Positions 11,484-23,871 of a stretch of 64,000 nt of DNA are shown here, piece by piece (the first letter of the stretch is position 1; the number at the start of each line of letters is the position of its first letter). The stretch lies in assembly GCA_015039315.1 (NCBI GenBank), contig WIDE01000040.1:168497-232496 (forward strand), written 5' to 3'. Under the pieces are notes generated by a model. That model was not told the origin of the DNA. It was given only the letters and a program-made list of their open reading frames with translations, and ran no database searches. This DNA comes from Clavulina sp. PMI_390. Taxonomy: Eukaryota > Basidiomycota > Agaricomycetes > Cantharellales > Hydnaceae. The position numbers and the translations under genes were made by a program.

Positions 11484-12897
11484 ATGGCGGCTCGTATGCA
11501 GCGATTCGTTCTTCCCGCGTTGGTCGATGGCTTTCCCATCGCTGCTCAGTACTTTGAGCCAAACGATACCAAAACGATTGTTGCAGCTACTCTGATCTCA
11601 TGTGCCACCGGAATCAAAGCCAGGTTCTATCAAGAATTTGCGCTGTAAGACTTAGTATCCTCATTCCTCCTTTTGCCTTGCTTCGCATTAAACTCTTTCT
11701 CTAGGTGGCTTGCAGCGCAGGGAATTGCAGTGCTGACTTATGACTACCGGTATAACGGTCAATCGTGGCCTGATCACCTCCTTCATCTTGTTACTGGACC
11801 CAAGGCCACTAAAGAGACCCGACTCGAAGCCATTCGTTCCGCTCCCGAGGATCTCCGGATTTCAACACATTGGGCAACACGGGACACAACTGCGGCGATA
11901 AGATATGCTGCAAACCGGTGGCCCGCCGTGCCATTAACTTTGGTTGGCCACTCGATGGGTGGGAGTATGTACCCATTACCAGTCACCCCCCACGTTCATA
12001 CTGACAAAAAGTTTGGTGATACAGTGATATTTCCCTACAATCAGCCCGAGGAGCATTTGGTATCTCGATATTTGAATGTCGCTGGTGGTGCGCCATCTCG
12101 TTCAGCCGCCAATAACTAATACATCCCTCTCATCTTACGCCCATCTAGGACCCATTTGGTTGGGCGACGTGTCGGACCCTCTAGGACATCACTCCGTGAT
12201 CATGCAGCAAATACGCAGATACATTGAGACAGATAAGGTGTTTTACGCAAGTCGTCTGGGGTTAGGTGGTGATCTTCCTGTTGGAGTAGGGGTTCACTGG
12301 ATGGAATACTTGTAAGCATAATCTTGAGAGAATGTAACTCCACAGCGGCGACATATTAATTCATCTCAAGGATTCACGTACGGGGCCCCCAAGAGGACGC
12401 AGAAGTTGCCAAGGCGACTAAAGCGATCAGCAAGCCATATCTTGCCATTGGATTCCAAGATGACTGGGTCTGCAATCGGTGAGTGCCCGATCCTGGCGTA
12501 CGGTTCAATTATTCTTCTTTTCTCACTCCCATCTAGTCCGTCTTTAGATAATAACATGGCCCTGCTTTCCAACGCTAGTGGCCTGAATTCTTCCTTATGG
12601 ATCGACCCGTCTATCCAGAACCCCCCATGGCCAGAGTGCGGCCACATCATGTCTTTTGCCCCTGGCTCGTCACCAGGATCCACCGTCACTCGCGAGGACA
12701 CAGTGTGGCCAGTCTTCCGTGATTGGATCCTCAACGGTACTGTTCTCACTACTGCTGGAGAGTACAAGGTCTGGACATCTGATGACGAATACGATCCATG
12801 GGAACGCTCTCGTTACGTGTATAAATGGGATGAGAATTCACCCGTGCAGGAGCGAGTGTCATTGTCCTCAAATGTTCGAATTGCGGGAAGGCTTTGA
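11484..12897 (+). CDS. alpha/beta hydrolase family, paralogue A
   Basis: Six exons, 11484-11644, 11705-11964, 12025-12087, 12149-12311, 12371-12478 and 12537-12897, give 1116 nt and 371 aa. The fold is seen from the oxyanion region (VLTYDYRYNGQSWPD), the nucleophile elbow GHSMGG (Ser137), the second-domain motif FYASRLGLGGDLP, a GFQDDW acid region (~246-248) and a CGHIMSF histidine region (~285). This order matches the bacterial-type hydrolases of COG4757 (serine aminopeptidase-like), where the motifs RLG-x-x-x-DLP and GHFGF occur. No signal peptide, so probably cytosolic. Substrate unknown. It lies head to tail with paralogue B, whose inner exons have exactly the same lengths (260, 63, 163 and 108 nt). 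Confidence 0.88.
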
Positions 12898-13275
12898 CTC
12901 TCACATTTGGGTGTTTATTTCTCCGCATCTTCGAGCTGAATGTATTCAAATAACCTCGCTGCGTTTTCGGCTGTGCTAATTCTGTTTAGACTTTGTAGTG
13001 GGAGAAATAATATTTTTCTACTCTTATCCGATCATCACGCTTGATTCCGTTCCTGCCGCGGAGTTGCCACGAGGCGTCGACGAGTGATATCGACAGATGT
13101 AAAGAGAAGCTTCTACAGCACAACAAAGAACCTTCTGCGCTGCTCGCATGGACAAGACTTGATGAAGCTCTTTTCCGCCTTGCCAACTTTATCGCCGATG
13201 AGAGTCCCCAATCCTACAAATATGGCTGGGGACTGGAGCAAATATTGATCTCTCCAAAGGCGCTGCCTCTCATCT

Positions 13276-14729
13276 ATGTCTACCTCTTCTTCATTCATCC
13301 TTCCAGCTTCATTTGACAACTTTCCACTCGCTGCACAATGCTATGAACCAAGTGACCAACCCGTTCTAGCCTGCGTAGTCATCTCATGTGCCACTGGGAT
13401 TACAGCTCGTTTTTATCGAAGTTTCGCCCAGTATGTGTATCTCTATACTGGCCTGGCACCTTTGCTGAGACCATCAATCTGGACTTTGGTGCTTGATGTG
13501 CCGTGTAGTTGGTTGAGCTGCCAGGGTATCGCAGTTCTCACCTATGACTTTCGCTACATGGGACTATCATGGCCTCCTCATGTCCTACCTCTCATCACAG
13601 GACCTTTGTCGACTCCCGAAACCCGCACAAAGGCTTTACAGAATGTCCCTGATGATGTACGAATCACGTCGCACTGGGCAGAACGAGACACAACAGCAGC
13701 GGTCCGTTTTGCCAGTGATCGTTGGCGTGCTGTTCCGTTGACTCTTTTGGGGCATTCGCTTGGAGGAAGTGAGTAACAATGCGTTCATTCTTTAATTTGG
13801 AGAAATGATCGACCTTCACCGTTAGTGATCCTCCCGTTAAGCTACCACACTCGTCATCTTGTGACTCGATATCTGAACGTCGCCGGTGGTTCGTTTCATT
13901 CTCGCTTAATTGACGGCTTAGACATGAAATCATCCTCCCCATCGTTGACCAACAGGGAACATCTGGGTTGGAAGCTTCCATCGGCCGAATGAGTTGCGAG
14001 CTCGCTTACAGAAGCTTCTTTACGACGACATCGACTCGCAGAGAATTCTATTCACCAGTCGTATGGACCTGGGAGAAAATCTTCCTGCTGCTCCTGGCCG
14101 AGAATGGCTCGATTACATGTGGGAAAATCCTCTCCTAGCTTCTCTACCATTCGCCACAACATTCTGATCCTTAGCATCTTCATAGCATATCTGCTCGAGG
14201 TGTTCAGCATACTCATCATGCGGCTGCCTTGACCAAGGAGATCGACCGACCGTACCTCTTCATCGGATTTGACGATGACTGGCACTGCTCGAAGTACGTC
14301 GTCATCATTTTCACTACAAATTTACGAATTGTGATTAATCAGCCATATGTGAACAGAGAACGCTTAGAAAACCATATGGCCCAGCTATGTCACTCCGATG
14401 GGCTAAAAGCATCGCTTTGGATCAGTCCTAGTACCCAAAACCCACCGTGGGCTCCATGCGAGCACGTAAGGTCATTCATTCCTGTGATGAATACACACGG
14501 AGAAACCCAATATCAACACCGAGACGATACTATCTGGCTGGTATATCGGGATTGGATCCTAAATGAGACTGCTGACCGTACTTTGGGAGATTTTCGGCAA
14601 TGGACACCAGAAGATGAATATGATCCTCTCGAAAGGTCGGCATCGGTTTACAGCTGGGATACACACGAGCCTGTGGCCCGACGAACACCAACGAGCAACA
14701 CCTCTACTGAAGTGCAGGCCCGATTATAG
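13276..14729 (+). CDS. alpha/beta hydrolase family, paralogue B
   Basis: Six exons, 13276-13430, 13509-13768, 13826-13888, 13956-14118, 14186-14293 and 14357-14729, give 1122 nt and 373 aa. Key features are VLTYDFRYMGLSWPP, the nucleophile elbow GHSLGG (Ser135), HWAERDTTAAVRFA, SRMDLGENLPAAPGREWLDY, GFDDDW and CEHVRSF. These are the same landmarks as in the bacterial COG4757 hydrolases. The start ATG at 13276 gives an N-terminus (SSFILPASFDNFPLAAQCYE) that aligns with the other paralogues. It is 378 bp downstream of paralogue A and in the same direction. The two are clearly a tandem pair but have diverged well, so the duplication is not recent. Confidence 0.88.
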
Positions 14730-15548
14730 CACAGGTTCAAGCAATACTGATAGGCTTTAGCTTCCTACTCATCGACGAGTTGGTCATAGATTGATGGGCG
14801 CCGGGGCCGGCCCCGGAAAAACACTCATAGAAGTATCTATGCGATACATACATCACACCAAAATTAGAGTTTCACTTTTGATGAAGAGTTCGGAGGGTTT
14901 CTCCTTTTGACTCGGCGAAGCGTAGGCATTTTTCGGGAGATTCCTCCATCTTTCATGCATGAACCATGGTAAATTGTGCACAGATGATCCGTAATAATCA
15001 ATAATTGAGGACGATAAGTGGTAGGTTCTCGGTTCATTGGTCAACAACAGCTTCTGAATTTTGCACAGTTACCTCGTACGCTTATCGGGAGCTCTTAGGT
15101 TCGCAATGCTCATTGGCTCAGCACCCGCGCGTCAACAACCATAATGGATGTTTCTAGCGCGTTGATTCCAACTCTCAGTAGTACCTTCTCCCAGATAATT
15201 TATAGGTCGGCCAATGGAACTTCATGTGCTATACGTATCTGGGGGCTTCTGCGGTCATTGAGAGGATCCTGCCAGAACTGCCATATAGAAACACATAGAG
15301 TCCATGAAATCAGAAGATTGGTCACTCATCATTTGCATACGTACGCAATTCTGAACTCTTGAACACGCAGAAGACCGATTTTGCATGTCTAAGACCACCT
15401 TCTGGGAATGTTCTCAATCCTATTGATCATAATATGGAAGCGAGCATCAAGCGGTAACTTTCAAAGAATTCTGGGTAGTAAGAGTGGTGGCCACATATTA
15501 TTTAGCCTTCGATAATCAGAACAAGCGACGCCATTGAGGTGTGAAGGG
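14730..15548. other. intergenic with a 16 bp GC palindrome
   Basis: Convergent interval between hydrolase B (+) and regulator A1 (-). A perfect palindrome, ccggggccggccccgg, lies at 14801-14816, 72 bp past the hydrolase B stop. It could form a short hairpin in the 3' region. Nothing else is recognised. Confidence 0.45.
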
Positions 15549-17713
15549 CTAGGCAGTGAGCAGAGTTAATGTGGCTGTGAGCGTGTCTTTCAGCGTTGCA
15601 GGGCTATGACCTGTAATAAGACGCAAAAAAAAGGAAGGAGTAGTCTATCAGTGGATCTTACACGAATGTGCTCAAGCAAGAATTCGGAGAGACTTACACC
15701 ACGCTGGCCAAAGCAACACAACTTCGTCAACGAAATCCAACAGTGACTCAATGTAATTGCAATAGGCGAGGGAAATTTTCGCGTTCCCATGTGATCCGGG
15801 TCGTCGCAGTTCGCGAGCAAGGACGCGGATAGCGTTCATGATGTGGAGCTGTGGCCTTCGTATGAGTGACCGCAATAACGCGGAAAGCAAGAGAAAAACG
15901 CACCAGATTTCCGAACCCTACCTGTACTCTTCCGGAGTATCTGTGAGCTAGAGCATAATGACATATACCTACCAGCGCTTCGACGCAATGAAGCAACTTT
16001 CTTTTTGCCTCAGGGTCCTTCGCGGCGCGCACGCTGTACAGGATGAGTCCACTCCCATACGGGGTAGTGTGTTCAAATATGTTGCTGGATGTTCCGCCAC
16101 TCATTTCGTCGACAGGTGATTGCCCGGGCGTGTTAGACAAGGGAGGGACGGTAAGGAGTTCGTCGCTCATCTGGGTCATTAGATCGGCATATTCATCATT
16201 AAGACCATAGTCACCCTGGGCTGGAGCCAATGCATCTCGTCATCAATGACTTGAAGAGCGAATACACACGGAAGCCGTACCATTGATGGAGCAGATGAAT
16301 CTTGTCACCCTCTCAAAGGTCCTAGCCATCGTAATTCTGAAATCCGTTCGTGATTCCCGAAGCTCTGAAACGGGTGCCGCCGTCTCAGTTGAGTTTTATG
16401 AGTCAATAAGTTATAGCAGAATCAATATCACGGACTTGCTATTGGACGCACATGGCTATTTTGATGTCCAAGATCTGCCTCTTGGATGCATGCCCACTGG
16501 TCATTGTAGGGAAATGAGGACGTGTAGTTGCCAATGGCAGGTAGAGTTTGGTCTAAGAGATAGAGACAGTGTGCAAGTCGTATTCTGTCCACTGTTTCCG
16601 CTACGCCCTCCGGTGGGGAAAGAATATATGCGAGTGAACCAGGGTTATCACCTCTGGTGGTGTTTGGATCGTAAGGGAGGCCTAAGCCACACCCAAATCC
16701 AAAGCGAGTGGCAGCCCCAGCAACAGCAAAGCATTCTTCCAAACGCCGCTCCTGAGCAAAGAAGCACCCTAATATTATAGATGCCCATAAAAAATGCGTA
16801 ATCCGATCACAATACATCAATGACTGTTCCAGGAAGTGGCGCGTGCGATGGAGAAAATATGCCTGAAAGGATGCCAGATCGCTTCGGCTGCTGGCGCATG
16901 CAGCAAGGTAGCACACGTTTAGCAAGCAGGGGTGGATGGATTCGGGATGAGACGGTGGAAGAGAGACGCAGTGTAGAAAGCGGGGGAGGTCCATCAAGAA
17001 GTAGTACTGTGTACGGTATGGTAAGAACAAGGAGATACTGTCTCGGAATAGTGGATGAGTGAGAGCAAAATGTCTGCATTAAAAATGTGACATACAGGTA
17101 TCGTGATGATGATAGTGGTAAGGCCTCGAGTCCGGTGGGCAGTCCAAAGTTGACATGGGACTCCGGGATATCTCGGCGGAGCGCGGAAACAGCGCCTCCT
17201 GCGGTTTGATGACCTGCTTCAAGCGCTCCTATAGGCCCAGCTGTGGATCTTTCAGAATGTAGATGTGTTTGTACCCACGCCGTGCGGGCGGTAGGAAACG
17301 TCTGACGCGAGTGGACAGTATCTCCCAAGCGTGCGACCCGTTCCAATAACCTTGCGGACACCAAAGAAAGGTCGTGGATAGACGAAAGCGTCAGTTTATG
17401 GATCGATATTTCGAGCTCTAGAGCACGGGCCTCTAGAACTCTTGTCCAGGATGTCCGTTTGGCAATGCCGGTGGGATAGACACATCCGAGGTGCCGACGT
17501 TTGCAGCGAGCACAAGCAGGCTTTTCAGCATCACACTTCTGGAAGTATTTTTATACAATCAAGGGATCGAAATTGAGCCGATGGTCGTCGAACCAGAGAA
17601 AGGGAACAGTGAGGAACAAACATGTTCGGAGGATTGGCGAAAAATAACAGCAAACACACCATTTTGATTTTGCGACATTGGAAACAAGCAGCTCCCTTAG
17701 CGAGCACGCTCAT
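15549..17713 (-). CDS. Zn(II)2Cys6 transcription factor, type A, copy A1
   Basis: Seven exons on the minus strand, 17713-17660, 17538-17096, 17037-16452, 16383-16281, 16220-15904, 15848-15698 and 15610-15549, sum to 1716 nt, giving 571 aa with all joins in frame. The N-terminus carries the zinc cluster C-x2-C-x6-C-x6-C-x2-C-x6-C at residues 10-37 (CFQCRKIKM, then KCDAEKPACARC). Intron 1 falls inside it. A short linker and a probable coiled coil (SSIHDLSLVSARLLERVARL) follow. The middle is the fungal-specific regulatory domain (HPCLLNVCYLAACAS, RTRHFLEQSLMYCDRITHFL, LGCFFAQERRLEECFAVAGA). The C-terminus has FEHTTPYGSGLILYSVRAAK. It is a nuclear DNA-binding regulator whose target is unknown. 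The short exon 4 (103 nt) and the GTGCGT donor of intron 5 are shared with A2. Confidence 0.9.
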
Positions 17714-20026
17714 AGTGGATTGACTTGAGGTGCAAGATAACGTAGAGGTGGAGGCATGCGGGCGAGCAGCGTGTGCCAGTGTGCATTATAAGCTACAACT
17801 CCCCAGCTGAAGGAACTGCTCCCGCGGGTTTCCGAGACATCAAGTCCCTGGCAACTGCTTGGCACTGGGCATTTGGAGCCGCTAGCCCGTCGTATCTTCG
17901 TAAAAGGCAGTGATAACTACTTCCAACCTTGATTTTGCCTTTGCAAATCATACTTCATCGGGCTCTGACATCAAATCATGTGAGATACAACGACAAGTTC
18001 CCGAGATGGTTGCCATGGTGGCCCTATTGGCTTTCACTCAAAACCGTTCTCCTTTCTTGACGTGAACGCGGACCCAACTCATTGACCGCGCGGCTTTGCA
18101 TGTCATCATTCTATTCTTCATCTTCATAATGATAGGCATTTCTTAGCTGGTTCCGGTCCCGGGCACCGATGAACGAAATTGTCACGTTTGCGAGAACAAA
18201 CTGGAGAAAGATTTGCACCACAAAGGTAGCATTCACGCGTTTTGTATACCTTTATTAGCCATGACAAGATCCGCAACGTTGTCAAGTAGATATGAGAGCC
18301 ATAACAGTTATAACATACAGATTGACTCGCCATGATTCTACATTTAAATCAAACAATATACCAGTCAAAACTCCTACAGAGGGTGACTCGCATGATTACC
18401 GCGCTTGCCTTGCCAGTGATGGCGACTTTGCATAAGATAGGGGCATCAGCTAGCGAATCAATAGTATAGAAAGTGCTGATTTGCAGTAGTTGTAGATCAT
18501 TTAGCACTACATAGCGGGAGGTGGGCGGACCACCTCGAGAGGGGAAACAATAGAGTTGCATTGTCAGCAAAGTTAAGTTGCAATTCAATGGTTTTTTTTT
18601 TCGCCTCAGAATGGGCCGCTGCGCTGAGCACATGCTCGGAAGCTAGGTCCGAGGAGGATGAGCGCCAAGTCCGGAGCCCCATTATCATGCGTATTGTCTA
18701 AATTGTTCACTTGCCGCGCTGCGCTAAGCAGACCTTGCTAAGGCGTGGGTGCTAAGGATATATGCATCGAGTTAGGAAATCATGCTAGGATAAATTCTTA
18801 TTAGAAACTTTTAGCCTCGTGCGAGCTCTTTTTCTGCAAGCCTGTCATTCACCAACGTGTGGGCACTGTGGTGGCTAATCTATTGCGGGCAGCTCCTAGG
18901 TCGGGTGATCGGCGAGAAGATGTTGCGCGGCGTGAAAGTCAAACAACGCAGATCATATACCTTTCTGGTAGTGCGAGTCTCCTAACTCCGAGTCAGCCCG
19001 TGATTAGAGTGATGGAATAGTGTCTAAGAGAGCGCCCATCAACCATCTTATGGGCGGAAAATGGTGTAGATGATACACCGCTGATTTGAGGTGATTCCAA
19101 GAGACCATATAGATCATTTGGACTATCCATGAGGGTCTGGATCGAGCAGTAGTATTACAAAGCCCACTTGCGTGCCATTTCAGCTGACTCGGAGCTGGCA
19201 GATAGCATCAGATAATTAAAGGAGCAAAGACAATAAATTTTTTTCCAGAATCAGGAGCATATTTTTATTTACAGTTATCAGAGCCAGGCTGAAGGTTTAT
19301 AACACGGAATCCGAGGTCCAAATTCGGCAGCGGCCGCAAGTGCCCAGTCTCCAGCTGTGTACCGTTTACCTACTACTGCTCTGCTATTTAAGTAACTAGC
19401 GGAGTAAACCGGATATATTTGTCTGCTGCTCGCTTTTCCATTGAGACAAAAGAGGAAACTAGCCTTAGGCCACTAACTTATGGAGATCGTCAAAGTCCAA
19501 AATCCAAAAGTCCCTACTGCCCCGCAGCAGTTGTACGCTACGGCGGTGGACTGAAGAACGAGCTATTGGCCCGCCTCGCAGAGCTCACAACGTCGATGCA
19601 GCTTCATTGCCAGAATGCATCCTCCTCGCAAGTGTGCCATAATAATCCTGCGCCATAGCCTTTCCCACGAGAAGTCCCAATAGCAATCTCAACAACGATC
19701 AAGTCGATCCAAAAGAACAAATCAAAACTGGGCAGCTGGGGTCATTACCTGCCGAGTATTAGTGTTGTTCCACCGTTTGATTGATTTATCCTTGCATCTC
19801 TCACCTGAAGCCCTCTCAGCTTACGTGACTATCCTCTTTATTCCAGCTCGCTGTATGGAGGTATTCAGCTTCCCCCTATGACTCTTCATGGCCGTAGCAA
19901 TCATTCCTCATGAGGCAATAGCTCTCTTCAATCTTATTCATACTGGGGAGGCGAAAGCTCAAGCAGTCATACTAAAGATATTGTAATTGGTAAGAGAGGT
20001 GTTCACAAATGTATTGACCTTCAATA
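17714..20026. other. intergenic, 2.3 kb
   Basis: Between regulators A1 and B1. It contains only short unrelated open frames in all six frames. No conserved motif, transposase or reverse-transcriptase signature, tRNA or array was recognised. It includes the A1 promoter side and the B1 3' side. Confidence 0.35.
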
Positions 20027-22207
20027 TCAGATTAAGCGCCCCCGAGGTATAGAAAACTGGGTAGCAAGTAGGGTCAATGTAGTGGTGAGGGTGTCCTTTA
20101 GCATTGCGGGGCTATTGGCTGTAAGACCCACAATAAAATGGACAAGCGCAATTGGTGATGGCTGATATTGAGCAAGTGACAAGAAATAGTGATTCGGAGG
20201 AGACTTACACCATGCCGGCCACAGCGATACAACATCGTCAATAAAATCGAGAAGTGTTTCAATGGAAGCGCAGTAGCTAAGAGAGGCCATCACGTCTCTA
20301 CTTGTTTCAGGTTGTCGGAGTTCTCGAGCGATGACGCGGATTGCATTCATTATATGGAACTAGAGCTTCTGCGTTGGTGATTATGGCGGGTTACGGGAAC
20401 AATATGGGGACATACCAGGTTCGCGAAGCCTATTTGAACTTTTCCAGAGTTTTTGTGGACACTGGCATAACGGCATATGTCCACCAGTGCTTGGACACAA
20501 TGAAGCAACTTTCTCCTCGCTTCCAGATCCTTACCAGCACGTAGGCTATACAGAATCAATCCACTCCCATACGGAGTAGTGTGCTCAAAGATATTGTATG
20601 ATTTTGATGCACTTGGGTTTTCGAGAGAAGACGACCCAGTGATGTCAGACATGGGAGGAATTGTGAGGTGTTCATCGCTCATCTGGGCAACCAGGTCATC
20701 ATATTCCTCATCAAGGCGGTAATCACCCTGTTCTAGATTGAGTCCAATTCGTCAGAATGTATCTTGTACGAGTGAAAGAGGGAGGAACACATACCGTGGA
20801 CAGAGCGGACGAATTCCGCCACCCTTTTGAAGGTCCTAGCCATCGAAATTCTGAAGTCCGTCTGTGACTCGCGAGGCTCCGATATAGGCTGTTTCATCTC
20901 ATTTGGGTCCTATGGGTAATCGGAGTTAAAATAAAATTGATATACTGGGCAGGATACCGAGCTCACTTGTCGATCTTGATGTCCAAGAGGTGTCTCCGCC
21001 TCCGGGATGCACTGCCACTGGTTGTCATAAGGGAACGAGGGCGTATAGTTACCTACAGCAGGTAGAGTTTGGTCCAAAAGATAGAGGCAGTGCGCCAGTC
21101 GTATTCTATCCACTGTTTCAGCCATATCCTCCGGTGGAGGGAGAATATAGGTGAAGGGATCAGCCTCATTGCGTCTCCTAGCGTTCGGTTTGTGAGGAAG
21201 GCCCAAACCGCACCCGAATCCAAAGCGAGTGGCAGCCCCAGCAACAGCAAAACACTCTTCCAAACGCCGTTCTTGAGCAAAGAAACACCCCAGTATTATC
21301 GACGCCCATAAAAAATGCGTGATCCGGTCACAGTACATCAACGACTGTTCCAGGAAGTGGCGTGTGCGATGTAGAAAATATGGCTGAAAGGACGTTAGAT
21401 TGCCTCGGCAGCTGGCGCATGCGGCAAGATAGCATGCGTTTAGCAAGCAGGGGTGGATGGCTTCGGGATGAGATGGTGGAAGCGAGACGCATTGTAGAAA
21501 CCGGGGGAGGTCCGTCAAGAAGTAGTATTGTGTGCGGTATGGTAAGAACAGGGAGATACTGTCCAATAAGAGTCGATCAAAGACAGTGGCGTCGACTTAG
21601 AAGAATGTCACATACAGGTGTAGTGATGATGATTGCGGTAATCGCTCAAATCCGGCTGGCAGTCCAAAGGTGAGGCCGGACTGGGGCATATCTTGCTGAA
21701 GTACGGAAGTAAGACCAATGGTCCCCTCAGATCCCATATGTGTTTGTGCCCAGGCCGTAGCGGCTGTAGCAGGTGAGTGCCAGTGAGGCAGGTGAAAACT
21801 TTCTCCGAGGTGCGTGGATCGTTTCAACAGCCTTGCGGACACCAAAGAAAGGTTGTGGATCGATGAAAGTGTCAGTTTATGGATCGTGATCTCTAGCTCT
21901 AGAGCGCGGGCTTCCAGGGGTGCTGTCAGGGACGTCCGTTTGGCAATGCCAGTGGGATAGACACATCCGAGACGCCGACGTTGGCAGCGAGAACAGGTAG
22001 GCTTTTCAGCATCACACTTCTACAGGTTTGTTACAGAATCAGACTGTCGTGATTAGGCCGACGGTAGTAGAGAGCAGGAACATTGAATGGGCGAATAGCA
22101 GCAGATAAGCAAGAAAATAACGATAAACACACCGTTTTGATTTTACGACATTGGAAACAAGCGGCTCCTTTGGTAATCTTGGTCAGTTGCATAATGAACT
22201 GAGCCAT
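20027..22207 (-). CDS. Zn(II)2Cys6 transcription factor, type B, copy B1
   Basis: Seven exons, 22207-22133, 22019-21616, 21558-20967, 20909-20795, 20732-20416, 20359-20209 and 20118-20027, sum to 1746 nt, giving 581 aa. The start is MAQFIMQLTKITKGAACFQC. The zinc cluster pieces are CFQCRKIKT and KCDAEKPTCSRC, with intron 1 inside. The regulatory domain matches A1 (HPCLLNACYLAACASCRGNL, RTRHFLEQSLMYCDRITHFL, LGCFFAQERRLEECFAVAGA). Type B differs from type A by a 592 nt exon 3, a 115 nt exon 4 and a longer C-terminus (QFSIPRGRLI). Its closest relative in the window is B2 at 27303-29483, not its neighbour A1. It is presumed nuclear and its target is unknown. Confidence 0.9.
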
Positions 22208-22947
22208 GGTACAGGATGGTGTAGGAAGGAGAAATGGGAGTGAGTAGAACCTATGCACTCATGACTCGTTAGCGAAGGTACTGCTCCCGCTGCTTCCGAG
22301 ACATCACATTTCGGCGGTTGCTTAGGGTTGGGCTTTCGAGTCCGCGAGGCCGCCGTGTCACCTGATTCAGGTTTGAGGGGGGGATATTCATATCTTCGGG
22401 CTTCAACCTCGCAGATCAGTTTCATCACCGCTTGTGACCAAAATGGGAGAGGTATAAGCTGCAGAGTGCCTATCATACGTCGTCGTCTCAAGAATTTCTC
22501 TTCTCTGGATGCTACCACATGGGTCTAAACAACTAATTCCACGACTTTTTGGTGCCGTCCTACTCTCCCAAATTTTGTAGATATGTCGTCACCTCTACTT
22601 CCAGTTCTGAGTTGGGATGACCGCAATTTTTGGGTTCGAGACGTCTGATAAGATAACATTGCTCCGCAGATGGAGTATTAATGCGTTTTGTCTAATACCA
22701 TGCACATTATTTGTACAATTGCTAGCTATATGCCAGAATTGTTGGAGGTTATAACCTTAGTAGTCAATTTGCGGGGGAACAATGTATACGAGGGATGGGG
22801 ATAGCTTGGGGAGGGGAAGCGCCCTTGTAATGCCTGGAGCTTTCCATCTGTCATTTTGAATAGCAACCAAGATGTTCATCGATTGCAAAGTACTTAGCCA
22901 AGCTCGACGTGGTTGAGGGTAATGTCTAGGGCTAATACAATGCGGTA
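22208..22947. other. intergenic, duplicated upstream region of B1
   Basis: Upstream of B1. Roughly 22550-22760 resembles 29850-30065, the region upstream of B2 (shared gttcgagacgtct, atgcgttttgtc and gaaggttat/ggaggttat). It is therefore part of the duplicated module. No gene seen. Confidence 0.5.
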
Positions 22948-23038
22948 TATGCTGAAATTCTGAACCTGCCCACTTCCAAGAGAATCTTAATTGTTGCAGT
23001 CCTGTTGAAGGATGCGTTGCATTTCGGAAACTGGCGTA
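22948..23038 (+). pseudogene. remnant of a hydrolase gene (exon 4 piece)
   Basis: About 90 bp align with the intron 3/exon 4 junction of hydrolase C (31568-31670). The best-kept piece is gcatttcggaaactggcgta against gcatttaggaaactcgtcta, and atgctgaaattctgaac against atgctgaatttctgaac. The homology stops where the flank of the broken P gene begins (gcgtgtactgggg). That same flank lies ~1.1 kb further on in the intact module (32811). A deletion therefore removed the rest of the hydrolase here. Confidence 0.7.
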
Positions 23039-23176
23039 TAGCGTGTACTGGGGTCTCGGAGCGTAACGTCAGCGTATATAACGCAAAAAAAAGGGGGGGT
23101 CGTTGATGGCCCACCACAGACGGCCCCAATTTCCCCGCTCACCAACAGCGGTCCCTACTGGATGCATCCCATTCAC

Positions 23177-23653
23177 TTAGCAACGGCACACGGGATGCGC
23201 CTCGCCAGCTGCAGCTCCGCTGCGCTCCGCCACAAGCTTCTTGGCTCTGCAGGTTTCGTAGTTCGCATGGCCTCCTCGTCCTCGAGCAGGCAGCTTTCAC
23301 CTTGATCTCTCCAGCAACGAGGAAGCCGCTGTGGGTCTCCTTATCCTTGTCACTGGGAGTCATGGTGATAGAGCTGCATCCAGAGGTCATCATATCAGCG
23401 CATCACTTCATCGACAAGAGTGCTGCTACCACATTCGCTATGGGCTACAACTGATAGCTTGGACTCGACCTGTAGATCAGCCTAGGGTTCGGAGGTATTT
23501 CGAGGAGGTAGGAAGGTGTTAAACTGAACTGAGCCAGACGTGGCGAGGAAGATAAGATACCCACACCTCGACGTGTCTAAGCCACGACTCGATCTGGAAT
23601 CGCTTCGCCTTCGAACTGAACATGGGGGTAGGGGTAGTAGCACAAGGAGACAT
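23177..23653 (-). pseudogene. broken copy of small gene P
   Basis: Diverged copy of the intact gene at 32949-33505. Exon 1 is still readable (start at 23653, then KAKRFQIESWLRHVE against EAKRFQIESWLGHVE). The equivalent splice acceptor is disturbed. The next exon (VESKLSVV, then SECGSSTLVDE) shifts frame at the DEDVRADMM position and meets a TGA. Downstream pieces (SGCSSITMTPSDKDKETHSG, FLVAGEIKVKA) survive in another frame. The flanks also match: ~23040 to 23790 corresponds to ~32811 to 33630. It is a decayed duplicate. Confidence 0.75.
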
Positions 23654-23871
23654 CGTTGCGATAGAGAAATCACAGCGGGGTTATCAGAGTTATGATTAGG
23701 AAGATGACTAATTGGGCGAGAATGCCGAAGCATATATAGAGCTCTGAGGAATCCTGTTAGGTAATGTGAAATGATAAGCCAACAACGCGAGCCGAATGAT
23801 AATACCGGCAACCACATACATGTATCCATTGGCTTCCTTAATCAAGCCGAGCGCTATCGAGGCACAAATGA

